Of a DNA stretch of 64,000 bases, positions 19,591 to 31,489 are shown one piece after another (within the stretch, counting starts at the first letter, position 1; each line of letters starts with the position of its first letter). Source of the stretch: Ampelocalamus luodianensis (Eukaryota; Streptophyta; Magnoliopsida; Poales; Poaceae). The notes below the pieces were generated by a model. It did no database searches and was not told the DNA's origin. It was given only the letters and a program-made list of their open reading frames with translations. The stretch lies in the NCBI GenBank assembly GCA_036346255.1, contig CM070633.1:18042001-18106000 (forward strand), in the 5' to 3' direction. A program made the position numbers and the translations under genes.

Positions 19591-20649
19591 GGCGTGGACT
19601 TCTCGCCCCCACCGAGCTCGTGACACCGGGCACTTTGGTGGCCGGCGCGGCGACGTCGCGCCGCCATGACCGCGTGCTGAATCGACACGTGTACACAAAG
19701 GAGGATGGAAGGTGTGTTGGGCACACGTTATGGAAATTCCTTTTTCTACCTTGCATTGCATGCCGATAATCGTGATTGGAGTAGTATGAATAGCTTCCTT
19801 GATTCTTGAACAGAACATAACATGTCTATAGTTTTGCATTTATTTCTTCTCAAGACTTAGATCTGTCATTCTTTAACCTCTGAAGAAATCCTAAAAGATC
19901 ATATAAATCCACCCCCTCTCCCTTTAAAATTCCTGCCTTTTCAACTGAGAAAAAAAATTCAGATTTCATGAAAACAATTCCATTGTTCTTCGTATATAGT
20001 ATGGTTGTGTTAGTTCTAAGTTAGTCATATTAGTAATTGGATTGTCAATGTATAAGACAATTCAGTAATTGTAAGAGAGTCGTTTCTGTTTTGGCTTCAA
20101 ACGAGTTTGTTTTGCTAGTAGTCGAGTCCGTTTCAAGACGACTTGAATCATGTAGCAATTCGAAATAGAGTCAAATTTGTAAACTTTTGAGTCTATATAA
20201 GAAAGCAAAAACACAAAAGACTGCAAGTTTGCAGCGCCAAATTTAAGAGTGCTCGTGATCTTGTTTTCGATTACTTCCACCGTGATTTCGTTTTAGTTCG
20301 GGTCCGAGTTACATCGATTGATACCATTTCGGTGAAAAGAATAGGTAGAAGCGAGAGTTTTATCTCCACATATTCAGATGTTATGCCACTTCCTTTTTAT
20401 GTTGCAACCTATCCATATCTTACCACTAACCCTGCTTATTAGAGCAGTTTGATTTTCGAAATGTAAGTTGAACCAACCTGACAGTTTGATTTTAAGTAGC
20501 CCTTTCTTTTGCCTCAGTTTCTTGAAGTATGAAACTGACAGTTATTATATTGTGTGATATATTCTTCCTCTTGTCATGAGATGCATTGGTATATGTTTAG
20601 CATCTAAATTGCTCCATTCCGTTCTATAACTAATTCACTTATGCTTCGC

Positions 20650-20882
20650 CAGGTTCTGCAAACGAATCCACATGTTTCTAGACAAACTACTGGTGCCGAT
20701 CACCAAGCTTTGCACTCAAGCACGGACCCGCCGGCGACGGCGGCGAGGGGTGTGAGGCGGAGAGGCAGTGTGCGCTCTGGTTGTTCCAGCACCCAGTCCC
20801 TTGTGCGCCAAATCAGCAAGCTGTACCCGCGCGACCATTCCTCTGCGCTGCCGGGTGTCGGGTGCCACCAGGTTAATTACTA
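20650..20882. other. GC-rich island with an open minus-strand frame, possibly captured
   Basis: About 230 bp much richer in GC than its surroundings. On the minus strand (about 20879-20705) one frame is open for some 50 codons and reads protein-like (GSAEEWSRGYSLLIWRTRDW). The plus strand is open for 80 codons. I do not recognise either. It could be a captured exon, a TNP2 5' exon or chance. Confidence 0.25.
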
Positions 20883-21622
20883 GCTTATTGCCACGTCTTG
20901 TTGTTAATATGAATCTTTCTTCTCGATTGATGTTTGCACGAAGCAGAAGCATGGCCGTTTCTTCTCTCGTGGAGTCTTGGTCTGAATCTTGTTTCTTGTT
21001 TGCTAGCTCTTGGCTGAATCATGTGAAGCCTTGTATGTGCATCGCTGAAAAGCAAATTAGATATGGGTTTGTTGGTTCGGATTAATTCAGTTTCTTTTCT
21101 GCATAATCATGAAGAATTCCACACTAGTTCATGGCTAAGATGCTAAAAAGTGCAATGTTTTTGGCATATATGGAAACTAGATGTTGCGATTAACACTCTA
21201 AAGTTTGGTTGGACATTTAATTAACCATATTTGTTTTGCTTGATGTAGCAGGAGAAACAAGTGAACCTTACTTAAATTTTACCATTAGCTTACACCACTA
21301 GGCTTCTGACATTGTCACTAAAGGAAAGAAAAATAAAATCTAAATTTAGAGACAAATAAATTATTTTTGCCAATCTATTCAGTCATGTTACAAGTCAACC
21401 TTCATTTACATAGTTTAGTTAAATTGTACTAACTGCATGCTTTCATTTTAGATTTTCAATCTAAGCTTAATGAATTGTGGCAGAATCTAATTTTGTAATT
21501 TCAATCTAAGTATCCCTTGCATATTTTATCAATTTTTTGAACCTAAGCTTCATGTCTTTGGAAAAATGTGGAATTACAAACTGATATGTTTTGCTTTCAT
21601 TAGTACAACATATCAAAGGGCA

Positions 21623-24600
21623 ATGGATCGAGGTTGGATGAGTAAAGCAAGATCAAGTGCTGCTTATAAACATGGTGTCGAGCAATTCTTATCTTTTGCA
21701 TTTCGTGATGTTCCACGTGGTGATAAAATCCTTTGCCCTTGCGTAAATTGTGCAAATAGAGCAACACAGAATTACGATGAAGTTAAAACCCACCTGAGGT
21801 GTGATGGTATTCTTCAAGGTTATACTAAATGGGTTTGCCATGGAGAGGAATATAATTCACCATCATTTGCATTTGCTCACATATCGGATAACACTAGTAA
21901 TTTGCCTATTCACGGTGTTACAAGGAATCTTCTTTGTAGAAGATGGCCATGGAAGATTGGATGACATGCATGGACTCCTAAATGCTGCATTTGTTATGGC
22001 TGACAGCTATGAATCACTATCAAGCACATCTGATGGTGAACTAGACGGTGTTCAGTTTGAATTTGCTAATATGGAACCTAATGTGGTTGAGGATGGGAAT
22101 ACTGCATGTGAAGATGTTGATACAAGGAAGGAACAAGATACATATGCAAGCTTCTTCAAAGATGCAAACACAAAGTTATACCATGGATGTGAAACATTTT
22201 CTAGGTTGTCATTTCTACTCACCTTATATCACCTAAAATTCTTACATGGATGGTCAAAAGAATCATTTACAGCGCTTCTTGGTGTATTATCTGATGCACT
22301 TCCTCATGAGGCAAATCTACCAAAGAAATACTACGAAGCAAAAAAAATCATCCGTGGTTTAGGGCTTGACTATGAGAAAATCCATGCATGCCCTAAAGAC
22401 TGCATGCTTTTTCGAGGTGAAAGAGCTAACCAAGAGTCTTGCCATGTGTGCGGTACCTCTCGTTGGGTGACTGATGACAAGAAACGCTCTCCAACCGAAC
22501 CTCAAAAGAAGAAGAAACCAGCAAAGGTGTTGCGTTATTTCCCGTTGATACCAAGAATCCAAAGGCTCTTTGCAACTAACAAAACATCGATGACATGCGT
22601 TGGCATGATGAGGGTCGCACAAAGATGGATTGCTACGACATCCGGTGATGGCGATCTTGGAAATATTTGGATGTCGATATCACGAATTTTTGCGGATGCT
22701 CGTAATGTACGCCTTGGTCTTGCAAGCGATGGATTTAACCCTCACGGAACATGAGTTCAAAGCATAGTACTTGGCGGTGATGCTTATTCCTTACAACCTA
22801 CCACCTTGGATTTGCATGAAACAAACATCTTTAATTTTGTCAATGATCATCTCGGACCACATTCCACAGGAATGATATTGATGTATATTTGCAGCCACTG
22901 ATCGATGAGCTCTTACAACTATGGGAGGGTGTGCAAACATTTGACGCTTCTTCACAGGAGAAATTTTCTCTCCGAGCTCTACTACTATGGACTTTGAATG
23001 ATTTTCCTGCATTAGCTTACCTATATGGTTGGAGTACAAGTGGTAAATATGCATGTCCATCTTGTGCTGTATCTACAAAATCATTTCGCCTAAAGAAGGG
23101 TTCAAAATTTTGTTATATGGGTCATCGTCGATGGTTGCCAAAGGGAAATTTGTATCGAAGTCGAAAGAGGCAGTTTGATGGCACTGAAGAGGCGGAACTT
23201 GCACCTAAATCTTTGAGTGGTAGCTCAGCTTTGAGAATGTTGTAGGGTAGAGTGTTTGTGTTAGGAAAAAAGGTCAATGTAGCAAAAAAAAGGAAAGGTG
23301 AAAAGAAACCTGAGGATTGGTTCAAAAAGAGGTCAATATTCTTCACTCTACCATATTGGGAGCACAACATGTTAAGGCACAATCTAGATGTAATGCATAT
23401 AGAGAAAAATATCTGTGACAATTTTATTGGAACATTATTGGATATCGATAGTAAAACAAAAGATGACCTTAATGCACGACTTGACTTGAAAGAAATTGGA
23501 ATCAGACCTGAACTTCATCCTGTCGTAGATGATAAAGGAAAACAATTATTGCCCCCTGCACCTTTTACTATGTCTAGAGAAAAGAAGGAGATTCTTTGTT
23601 CAGTAATTAAGAACATTAGGACTCCCGATGGTTATGCATCAAACGTTTCTAGGTGTGTCAACATGAAAGAATGTACATTGAATGGTCTCAAAAGTCATGA
23701 TTGTCATGTTATACTAGAAGACATTCTTCCGATAGCACTTGATCTTGTTACCCCAAACAAAGAAGTCATGACAATAGTTATTGAAGCGGCTAATTTCTTC
23801 AAGAAGTTATGCTCCAAAGTGTTAGATGTCTCGAGCTTGACAAACTTCAAGAGAGTATTGTGATGACACTTTGTAATATGGAAATAATTTTTCTTCCATC
23901 CTTTTTCTTGTCATGGTGCATTTAATGGTGCACTTGGTTGAAGAAGTTAAACTTGGTGGTCCATTGCACTACCGGTGGATGTATCCTCTAGAAAGGTATG
24001 AAACTTTGCTTTGTTTTTAGCTTAAGTAATTCATAGAAATAAAATTCTTGCTTAATTATATGTAGATCATTTGTTCGGCTAAAAGCGCATGCGCAATGAG
24101 CTTATCCGAAGGTTCTATTTTTGAAGGATATCTTCTTTGAAGAATGCTTGACCTTTTGTTCAAGATTTCTAGAAGGAACTACACGTTTTACAAGACAATC
24201 TAGGAACCCCGATCCTTCGGACAAGATAAAGGACTTGTATATGTTTGGTAGTCTTTGGTGAACCAATTGGAAAGGCTATCACGAGAGGCGATTGATAACC
24301 AGCTTCTTCTTCAAGCACATCGATATGTCTTGTGACACTGTGATGAGCTTGAAGATTTTCGCAAGTGTGTATTACTACCATCTTTTACTTATTTTGTTTT
24401 ACACAACTTGGTGAAATGACATTGCACAATTGGTCTGATTGTTGCAGAGAATTTGTGGATCAAAAGAAGAGTCACTCAGCTAATTTGACAGATGCTGACA
24501 TCGACAAGTTGATTAATAGACACTTTCCTGACTGGTTGGAACAAAAGGTACAATTGACCATGTATCTATACTACGAATTTACATAGACAACTAAATGTAA

Positions 24601-25108
24601 CTACTCTTGCATACAGGTTTTACAAAATGATGGACTGGGCATCACTAAAAAGATAAGAGCATTGGCTGCAAAGCCAAACAAATGTGGTGTGCGCTATAGT
24701 GGCTATATCATTAATGGTTTCAGATTCCACACTATGAGTCGTGAGACTGGGCATGTCACACAACATAGTGGTGTAGTGAATATTGCAGATGATGGGGTTA
24801 ATTATTATGGTAGATTATCTGACATTATGGAGTTGTCATACAAAGATTACAAGGTGGTGCTCTTCAAATGTGATTGGTATGATGTTTATCACCGAGCTGG
24901 CATAAAAAAAGATGAATTTGGATTCACTCTCATTAACTTCTCTAGGAAAATACACACCGGAGAGAAGCTAGAGCATGATCCTTTTGTCTTTTCTTCCCAA
25001 GTGGAACAAGTTTTTTATGTAGAAGATCCAAAAAATGAAGGATGGAATGTGGTGGTGGGAGTCAGGCCACGTGATCTTTTGATATGGGTGCGAACAATCA
25101 TCAAATGA
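21623..25108 (+). pseudogene. tnp2: TNP2-type CACTA transposase (TNPD-like), frameshifted
   Basis: The catalytic transposase of the CACTA element, expected to cut at the terminal inverted repeats. In order: the transposase-associated N-terminus (MDRGWMSKARSS at 21623, CPCVNC near 21738), the TNP2 core (LKFLHGWSKESF near 22240, SCHVCGTSRW near 22440, DARNVRLGLASDGFNP near 22700, WTLNDFPALAYLYGWST near 22988, NMLRHNLDVMHIEKNICDNF near 23370), a DUF4218-like part (HYRWMYPLER near 23965), and a DUF4216-like C-terminus (24662-25108). Frame breaks lie near 21930, 22580-22690, 22760-22880, 23242 and 23860-23880, plus several in 24070-24360. Introns begin near 23995 and 24549. The start at 21623 is chosen because it opens the conserved domain; an upstream in-frame ATG at 21566 adds 19 unmatched residues. 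Not functional as read. Confidence 0.9.
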
Positions 25109-25429
25109 AGCGATTAGAAACATTCATTGTTATTTCTTTTATGTCATCGATGACATGTATTTAGAAAGTTTTTCCTGCAGATCACATTTTGTGCTAAATT
25201 TGGTTTTACCATAGACAATGGGCATATACATCTTTTTTACTATATACATAGGTACTTCATTTGATTTCTTTTCAAATATTTTATGATTATACCAATCGTA
25301 TGCTTCTTTGTGAAAAGTGATACCTGTGAAGATCGTGCATTTCAGTCACATTCAGATCCGCTTTTCTAGTCCATGATATAACCAAATTGGATGGATCTTC
25401 CACCCGTTTAGCTAAGAAATAATATGGAT

Positions 25430-25700
25430 CAACACATGTCCCTCCCCTGGCCATGTCTCCTCCAACTCCAGCAAGCTACGAGCACCTCCCTCACCACCCC
25501 ACCCCCTCTTCCACTGTCGATGGTCGGCGTCACCGCCACCACCTCACTGTCCCTCTCCCCCCCACTATGCCGTCATTGTCCACCCTAATATTCCATTGGT
25601 GAGAGTGTCGCGCGCCATCGCTCACCACCACCTCCCACCGCGGGAAGCGCTTCCACGTTGGTACCCTTGGATGTGCTAGGATGTTCTTTACTCAGTTGTA
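25430..25700. other. C-rich intergenic block in the CACTA element
   Basis: A strongly C-rich stretch (CACCTCCCTCACCACCCC and similar) between the two transposase genes. No recognisable protein in any frame. It may be a promoter-proximal or captured segment. Confidence 0.3.
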
Positions 25701-26259
25701 TGCATGGCGGTCAACGTCACCAGTGGATTTGTACTATCCATGATGGCATTGTTCACCACCGATGCCGCTGTGCCAAGTCACTGATCGAGAATTATATAAC
25801 TTCACCAACAAAGACATCAACTATATATAACGTGCTACAGAATTATATATCATCGAGCATATTAAAGGATATTATTGTTCATGTATTTATGTTGGCGTTT
25901 TATTAGATATCCATTTTTCTAATTTATCTGATAACTTCTTGGTATTCTATTAAATACGAATATGGAGCAGATATTAATTATCTCGTATCATAACACATGT
26001 CTTATGAAAAATTTCATAAACGAATATAAATTTAATCTAGAAAATATCAACACATACAGATATTTTACAAATACATGATCAGACGGATATTATGTGACTC
26101 GTTTTAAGTTTTTCACCCGCTAGATATTGCAGCAAAATACTTGCTGCTTTGGCGCACTATTTTCTTAGTTTTGCCGCTTAAGAAAACTTCCCCGCCATTT
26201 CCTTTGGAAAATTTTCCACCTCCCCACTTCTTTGACATCCCAACCGAATCGGCGGTCTT

Positions 26260-26550
26260 GTGCCTCCCACGCCTGAGCGGTGCTCCTCAAAATCGTTGAT
26301 GTTGTGCCTCCCCACGCAGTGCAGTGCTCCCTCAAATCGCGGTGGTGCCTCCCCAACGCAAGTGCTCCCCAAATCGCGGTGCCGCCTCCCCACGCAGTCC
26401 TCCTCAAATAGCCGGTGTTGTGCCTCCCCAACATAGGTGCTCCCTCAAATCCCCATCTCCTGGCCGGTGCTGTGCCTCTCCCCCCACGCAAGTGCTCCCT
26501 CAAATCCCCTTCTCCTGGCTGGTGTTGTGCCTCCGCTTGCCTCCCCGTGC
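26260..26550. repeat. GC-rich tandem repeat, 34-55 bp units
   Basis: Six to seven units of the form GTGCCTCCCCACGCAAGTGC...CAAAT. Unit length varies by an insert (CTCCTGGC.GGTG). This accounts for the open frames on both strands at 26165-26731. It lies directly upstream of the captured exon. Confidence 0.7.
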
Positions 26551-26628
26551 GTGCTCTCCGTTTGCCTTGGATCCTTCATACTCTCGGAATTTGATGGGGG
26601 GTTGTTGTGCTACCGTGTGGTTGTGCAG

Positions 26629-26743
26629 TCTTTATCGGCTCTCGTGCCTCACCGCACGACGAGAATTTCATCATCAGGTCCAGCGCCCAGCGCGCTGCCG
26701 CCGCCCACGGCGTCGCCCTCATTGTGCCTGACACCTCCCCACG
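26629..26743 (+). pseudogene. Captured exon fragment of S-formylglutathione hydrolase
   Basis: The plus frame reads DENFIIRSSAQRAAAAHGVA and continues with a block ending PDTSPR. This matches the conserved segment just after LSGLTC(T) in plant and animal S-formylglutathione hydrolase (esterase D), the enzyme that hydrolyses S-formylglutathione in formaldehyde detoxification. The preceding bases give LSAL in another frame, in line with LSGL and a small insertion near 26642-26656. An acceptor-like TTGTGCAG precedes it at 26621-26628, and GTACGT follows near 26743. About 38 of some 285 residues are present; the serine nucleophile region is absent. Recognition is from memory of the family. Confidence 0.65.
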
Positions 26744-27877
26744 TACGTTAAACTTAAACCCCTCTCTAGCCGGGTTCTATTTCTGGGGTTTATGTATGTC
26801 TGCCACATCCAATTTGGAGTGGAATACTAGAATGCTGTGGGAAGCATGGTGAACACTGATGAAGGTTACAATTTTTTTGGCTGAATTTTTGTGGCTTGCG
26901 CTTTGAGAATTGGAAGATCTCCCGTGAGAGAGATCTTAGGGTGTGTGCATATATCTCTACTTGTCACGGGCTCACGGTGAGTGTTTGTATGGGTTTGTCA
27001 AAGCGCTCTGGGATAAGTCGGGAAGCTGATCGACAAGGAGCGTGAGTGGTGTGAACTTTGCATGTCAAATTTCCATTGAAAATGACCACGAGACCTCCTT
27101 TTTGCATTAAGCCAGAGTTAGTTGCTCTACTTTGATATGTTTGGCATGTAACTGGTTCCTACGCAAAGTGCTAGGATAAGAATCATACTTGCTTGAAGTT
27201 ATTTGTAAGTAAACTTTTGAAATCGCTAGATCTCATCAGATTGTTGTCGAATGAGATTGAAGGATTACGTTCTGTTTGGACTTGGGGATGTACTCATGTA
27301 TAAAGTGTTGTATGGAGAGTATGGACTATAGAGTGTCTATGTGACAATTGGGTTGTGCCAATGGTCGCAGTGCACAGTTCTTGTGATACTCTACCGATTA
27401 TTTATTGTTGATTAGGCTTATGTAATTATGTTTGTGTTTCTTTGAACACCGAAAGTGCAAAACTTAAAGGCGACATGCATCATATATGACAATAAAGCGC
27501 GAAATAGTAGTAAATCACACAATGGGGTCCATGTTTCAATCCCACAGTGTCCATCCAACACATATTTGTTGTATGACCTACATGACCAGCTGGTGTGATT
27601 TAGATTGAACTGAAAGAACTTCAGTGACCTGTTCCTCTGGTCTATGTTTCCTTTTTTCATGACATATGTACAAGAAGTGTTTCATCTCTATTAGCTGATT
27701 CATGATTTGCAACTAAAAGAAAGATGTACTGATTATTGTTCTTTAACTTGTAGTTACAGAGCATAGAGTTCTCTAAACAATTTGCAACTCATATGACTGT
27801 GTGGCCTATGCATATATTTACCTGTCATTAGATTGTTGGTTGACTTCCGAAATTTTCTTTGCTTTAGCAAAGATATT

Positions 27878-30743
27878 ATGGCCAGGACACCTAGACGATT
27901 GCGAAACTTGAACTTTGCAACACAAGATGCAGAAAATGTGCAACTTCATGAAGATAATTTACAAGGTCCTCCAGAGATTGATAACATATTACCAAAGAGG
28001 CCTCATGAATCTATTAGGCCAATAAAGATTATATGTAAGTTTTGTAACTTATTTTTCAAATATATACATAAGTGTGATTAATTTGCATTGTGATACGCAC
28101 TATTGTGCTATTCCTACATGCAGGGCCAAATGGAGATGTGCGGCAGATTCTAGGGGAATTTCGAGTTAGAAATTTGTTGCAATTAGACGGAGGAAAGATA
28201 ATTGTGGAGACTGATGAAAATGGTGTTCCAAACGAAAGGTCAGCTTCCATCCTTGGCCAATATCTTGGCCAGCTAGCAAAGAATTCAACATTTGCACCAT
28301 TGAACATTCCTAGATGGGACAACGAATTGTTTGTGAAGAAAAGGAGAACATGATCAATCATGTGGAGGTAAAATTTTCACTACATTGCACCATAAATCAC
28401 TATGTTCACTTAACATGCTAACAATCAACTTTACTTGTTGAAGGAGAAATTTGTCTATCCTCCCGAGACAAAGCGACTTACACAGGCTGGATCCTAATGA
28501 CTATTAGTAAAAGGTGGAGAGTCTACAAATCTCGTTTGAAGAACAAATATTTCAATCGTCATGAGAGGTCTTTGGATGAAATTTTGAAAAATATTCCAAA
28601 AGGTGTTAATGCACATCAATGGGAAGCTCTTATTGGAATGTGGTGTCAGGATTCACACGCGGTGATGTCTTCATTTTCTCATGCTTCAACTAAACATTGA
28701 AATTAGTTTGCTAACATCAATATTGACTGAATTTGTTGTATTTGTAGAAATTATGTGAGAAGAACACTCGGTGTGCAAGGCAACAAAAGAACCCACACAC
28801 AACTGGGAGGAAAAGCCATGCTAGGCTAAAAAAAGAGATGGTGATAATTGTTCTATCTCTATATTTTGTTTCTTGACCAACTAAAGGATCTTCTAACAAA
28901 AAAATTAATGAACCTTCTACTATACTTTGTTGTACAGGAAGCATTAAGGAATGCAAAGGTGCACAAGATTGACCTATGGGATGAAGCTCATAAGAAAAAG
29001 GATGGCAATTATACTAACGAGAATATGAAGACACTAATGGTATATTTCAGTCTTATGGTTACAATAAAAATAAATAGTTCATAGTATAATGACTTGTTTA
29101 TTTCAATAGGATACAACTTATGAGGAATTAGCAAAAAGAAAAACAAATAACAATGGGAGCCTATCATGTAAAGATTATAGCGAAGTGTTTAAAGGTGTAA
29201 TTGGAAAAGAGTCCAAACTTCGAGGGTACTATGATGATAAGTATTGGAACCAAGTAAAGGTTTCTCAGGGACTAACTTTTGTTGAGCAATCTGAGCAAGA
29301 AGAAAAGCTTCAATTTGCACTACGATCAATGGGAGATAATGTAGAAGACATAAGAGATGAGGTGAAAATGATGCGTGCATTCATGGCCAAAAAGTTTCCT
29401 GGAGAGGATTGGAGAAATGCAATGTTAGCGGCAGAAAATGATGAAGTTACCATCTGAACTCCTCTTTCTTTGTCCAATGATAAATTGATGAACATTGATA
29501 TATTATAGTCATATTCTCATTGCAGGTTGATCTCTTTGAAAGAGTTGTTGATAATGATATCCGACATGAATCTAATAACGACCTTGAAGAATCAGATGGC
29601 AATGCGCATGCTCCATCGAATACTATGCAGGTGATGCAGTGGTTTTTCATTTATTTTCTTCATTGATAAATTTAAATGCAAGTTTTTGCTAATGTTTTAA
29701 AACTATCGTTGTAGCAATTGCGTCTCGGCAATTGTAATAGAACTGAAGAGGGTTATGCCAATTCATCTTTACAACATGAACACATGATTGCTAAGGTGTG
29801 TGAAGAAATTTTCACTCAGCTATCAAACTATGCTCATTCTCACTATAAGTTTACTTACAACAGAACTGAACTTCAATTGTAGATAGCACATACTGAAAAT
29901 TGTGTTGAAGCCAATCAGAGTTGTGCTGAATCAGCTTTACCGCGTGAGCAGGTTACTAACCAGGTATATGCAAACTGCAAATCAAAATTACTGCAGTTGT
30001 ATTGTTTTGTACAATATTATTACCGATTTTGTTTATGCATTCACTGATCTTCCTTATTTAAATTATGTCTGTCACATCTCACATGTACCTCAAAGAATGG
30101 AAGTACTAGAATATAGTTGGTACAATTCAATATGTGATGTTCCTAGTTTTTTTATAAAATAAACCCTTTACAAGTTCATCAATAATACATGTTGTATTTC
30201 TTTAAATGACAGGATAATATTGAAGTCTTCTTGTTATCGACGAACCCAAGAAACAAAAATAAAGTTGTGGCCAATGGAGGTTTAGTGAGCAAAGATAAAA
30301 CATATGTGGTTGGAGGAGACATGCTTGGAGATGAATATTTTGGAGTTCTTTGTTCATCTTTATTACAAATATTGGGGATGAAAGATTGCTTAGACCATAT
30401 GAAAATATACGTCTGAAGAGATGCTATTGGTTGTGTTGTTGCTTGGCCTCGGTCATATGTAAGTCCATTTTCATATAATCATTGAGTACATTCCAATGTT
30501 TGATAGTTGCTTAAACTCTATTATTCATGAAGAACTTTGCGCTTTTCAGTCAAAAGAGCTAAGAAAACGACTTTAAATCGGTCACAAAACAATCTGGTAT
30601 GTTACATTATTCTAATTTCATCAAATAGACTTGTCATCTTACACTTTTCTAACCAGGACATTTATTTCTTTTTCAACCGGCTTTGCAGGATAATTGAGGA
30701 TTACAAAGAGAATGCAATGGAGATGGATGAGCTAGTGTATTAG
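27878..30743 (+). pseudogene. tnpA: TNPA-like (Transposase_24-type) CACTA gene, about ten exons
   Basis: The DNA-binding helper protein of CACTA elements. It starts MARTPRRLRNLNF at 27878. Well-supported exons: 27878-28034 (GTAAGT donor), 28124-about 28370 (GPNGDVRQILGEFRV), about 28445-28660 (ISKRWRVYKSRLKNKYF, GVNAHQWEALIGMWCQD), about 28748-28839 (CARQQKNPHTTGRKSH), about 28939-29039 (KVHKIDLWDEAH), about 29110-29439 (TYEELAKRK, RGYYDDKYWNQV), then short exons at about 29526, 29715, 29883, 30213 and 30690, ending MEMDELVY. Most junctions have clean GT/AG. Frame breaks are seen near 28340 and 28490 and a stop near 30414, so the copy is probably inactive or contains sequence errors. Confidence 0.8.
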
Positions 30744-31089
30744 TTTCTCTCTGGACAAAGCTTATGGATAGATTCCAACTATTTAGAATATTTTCCTGAT
30801 GTATCTGCACCTTTTTTATATATGGATGTTTGATTCAGTTGTGAACTCCACTTGCTGTAAATTCAAATGTTTGTTGCTGCTATGAAGTGCAAGCGTCTTT
30901 GTGCAATTTCTTAGTTTGCTAATTATGAGAATATGATGCTTGATGTGACGACATGTGCTCTCTCTGTTTTCTAGTTTTTTGGATGAGCTGGAATAATGTC
31001 TTCATATGACGTTATATGTTTCCGTTTGTAGCAAAATGCACAAATCAAATTCGAAATAATCCAATTAAATTCAAAATAAATTTCCTTTA

Positions 31090-31461
31090 CAATAAGATGT
31101 CCAAAAAGACGCTTTTGCATACCTAGAGACGTATATAATGTCTCTATAGAATGTGCATAAATTGTGCGCATATGAATTGAATATATTTGTAAAAGTGTCT
31201 CTATGTTTGTTGTACATAAATCGGACGTGTCTATATCAGTAAAGACGTTATGTAAGTGTATATACTAAAACGTCTCTACAAACATAGACATGAATTTTAA
31301 CGTCTCTATAAAGCGTCTTATATCCTGTACACATGTTTTACAAGCGTCTCTACGGTTCTTGACACGGTCCGTGGGGAGGCGCTCCAAGGACGCTTTATAA
31401 AAATGGCTCTACGGTCCTCTAGAGATGAAATAACACGTCTTTAGCCTATAGATTGGATGTC
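31090..31461 (+). repeat. CACTA right subterminal repeats
   Basis: Dense copies of motifs such as ACGTCTCTATA, GCGTCTCTACGG and AGACGTTA, partly in inverted orientation to the left end. A GC-richer segment at 31355-31420 is included. Confidence 0.7.
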
Positions 31462-31486
31462 TCTACATGAATATTGTGTTGTAGTG
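31462..31486 (-). repeat. CACTA right terminal inverted repeat
   Basis: Read on the minus strand it starts CACTACAACACAATATTCAT. It is followed by target duplication AAT at 31487-31489. Confidence 0.93.
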
Positions 31487-31489
31487 AAT

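Larger units (their letters stand above)
18211..31486 (+). mobile_element. CACTA (En/Spm) DNA transposon, 13.3 kb
   Basis: It starts CACTACAACA and ends TGTTGTAGTG. It is flanked by AAT (18208-18210) and AAT (31487-31489), the 3-bp duplication typical of the superfamily. Terminal inverted repeats match at 21 of 25 bases. Subterminal 10-30 bp motifs built on GACGTTTT and ACGTCTCTA repeat in both ends. It contains a broken TNP2-type transposase (21623-25108), a TNPA-like gene (27878-30743), two GC-rich tandem repeats and a captured host exon. It sits 61 bp after the C LTR, in C's leader. Confidence 0.95.

Noticed and set aside
26744..26850. Further S-formylglutathione hydrolase exons after the captured one (frame reading AGFYFW...)
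   Set aside because: The resemblance to GAGFY is only a few residues, the frame runs through an apparent intron, and no other conserved block follows.
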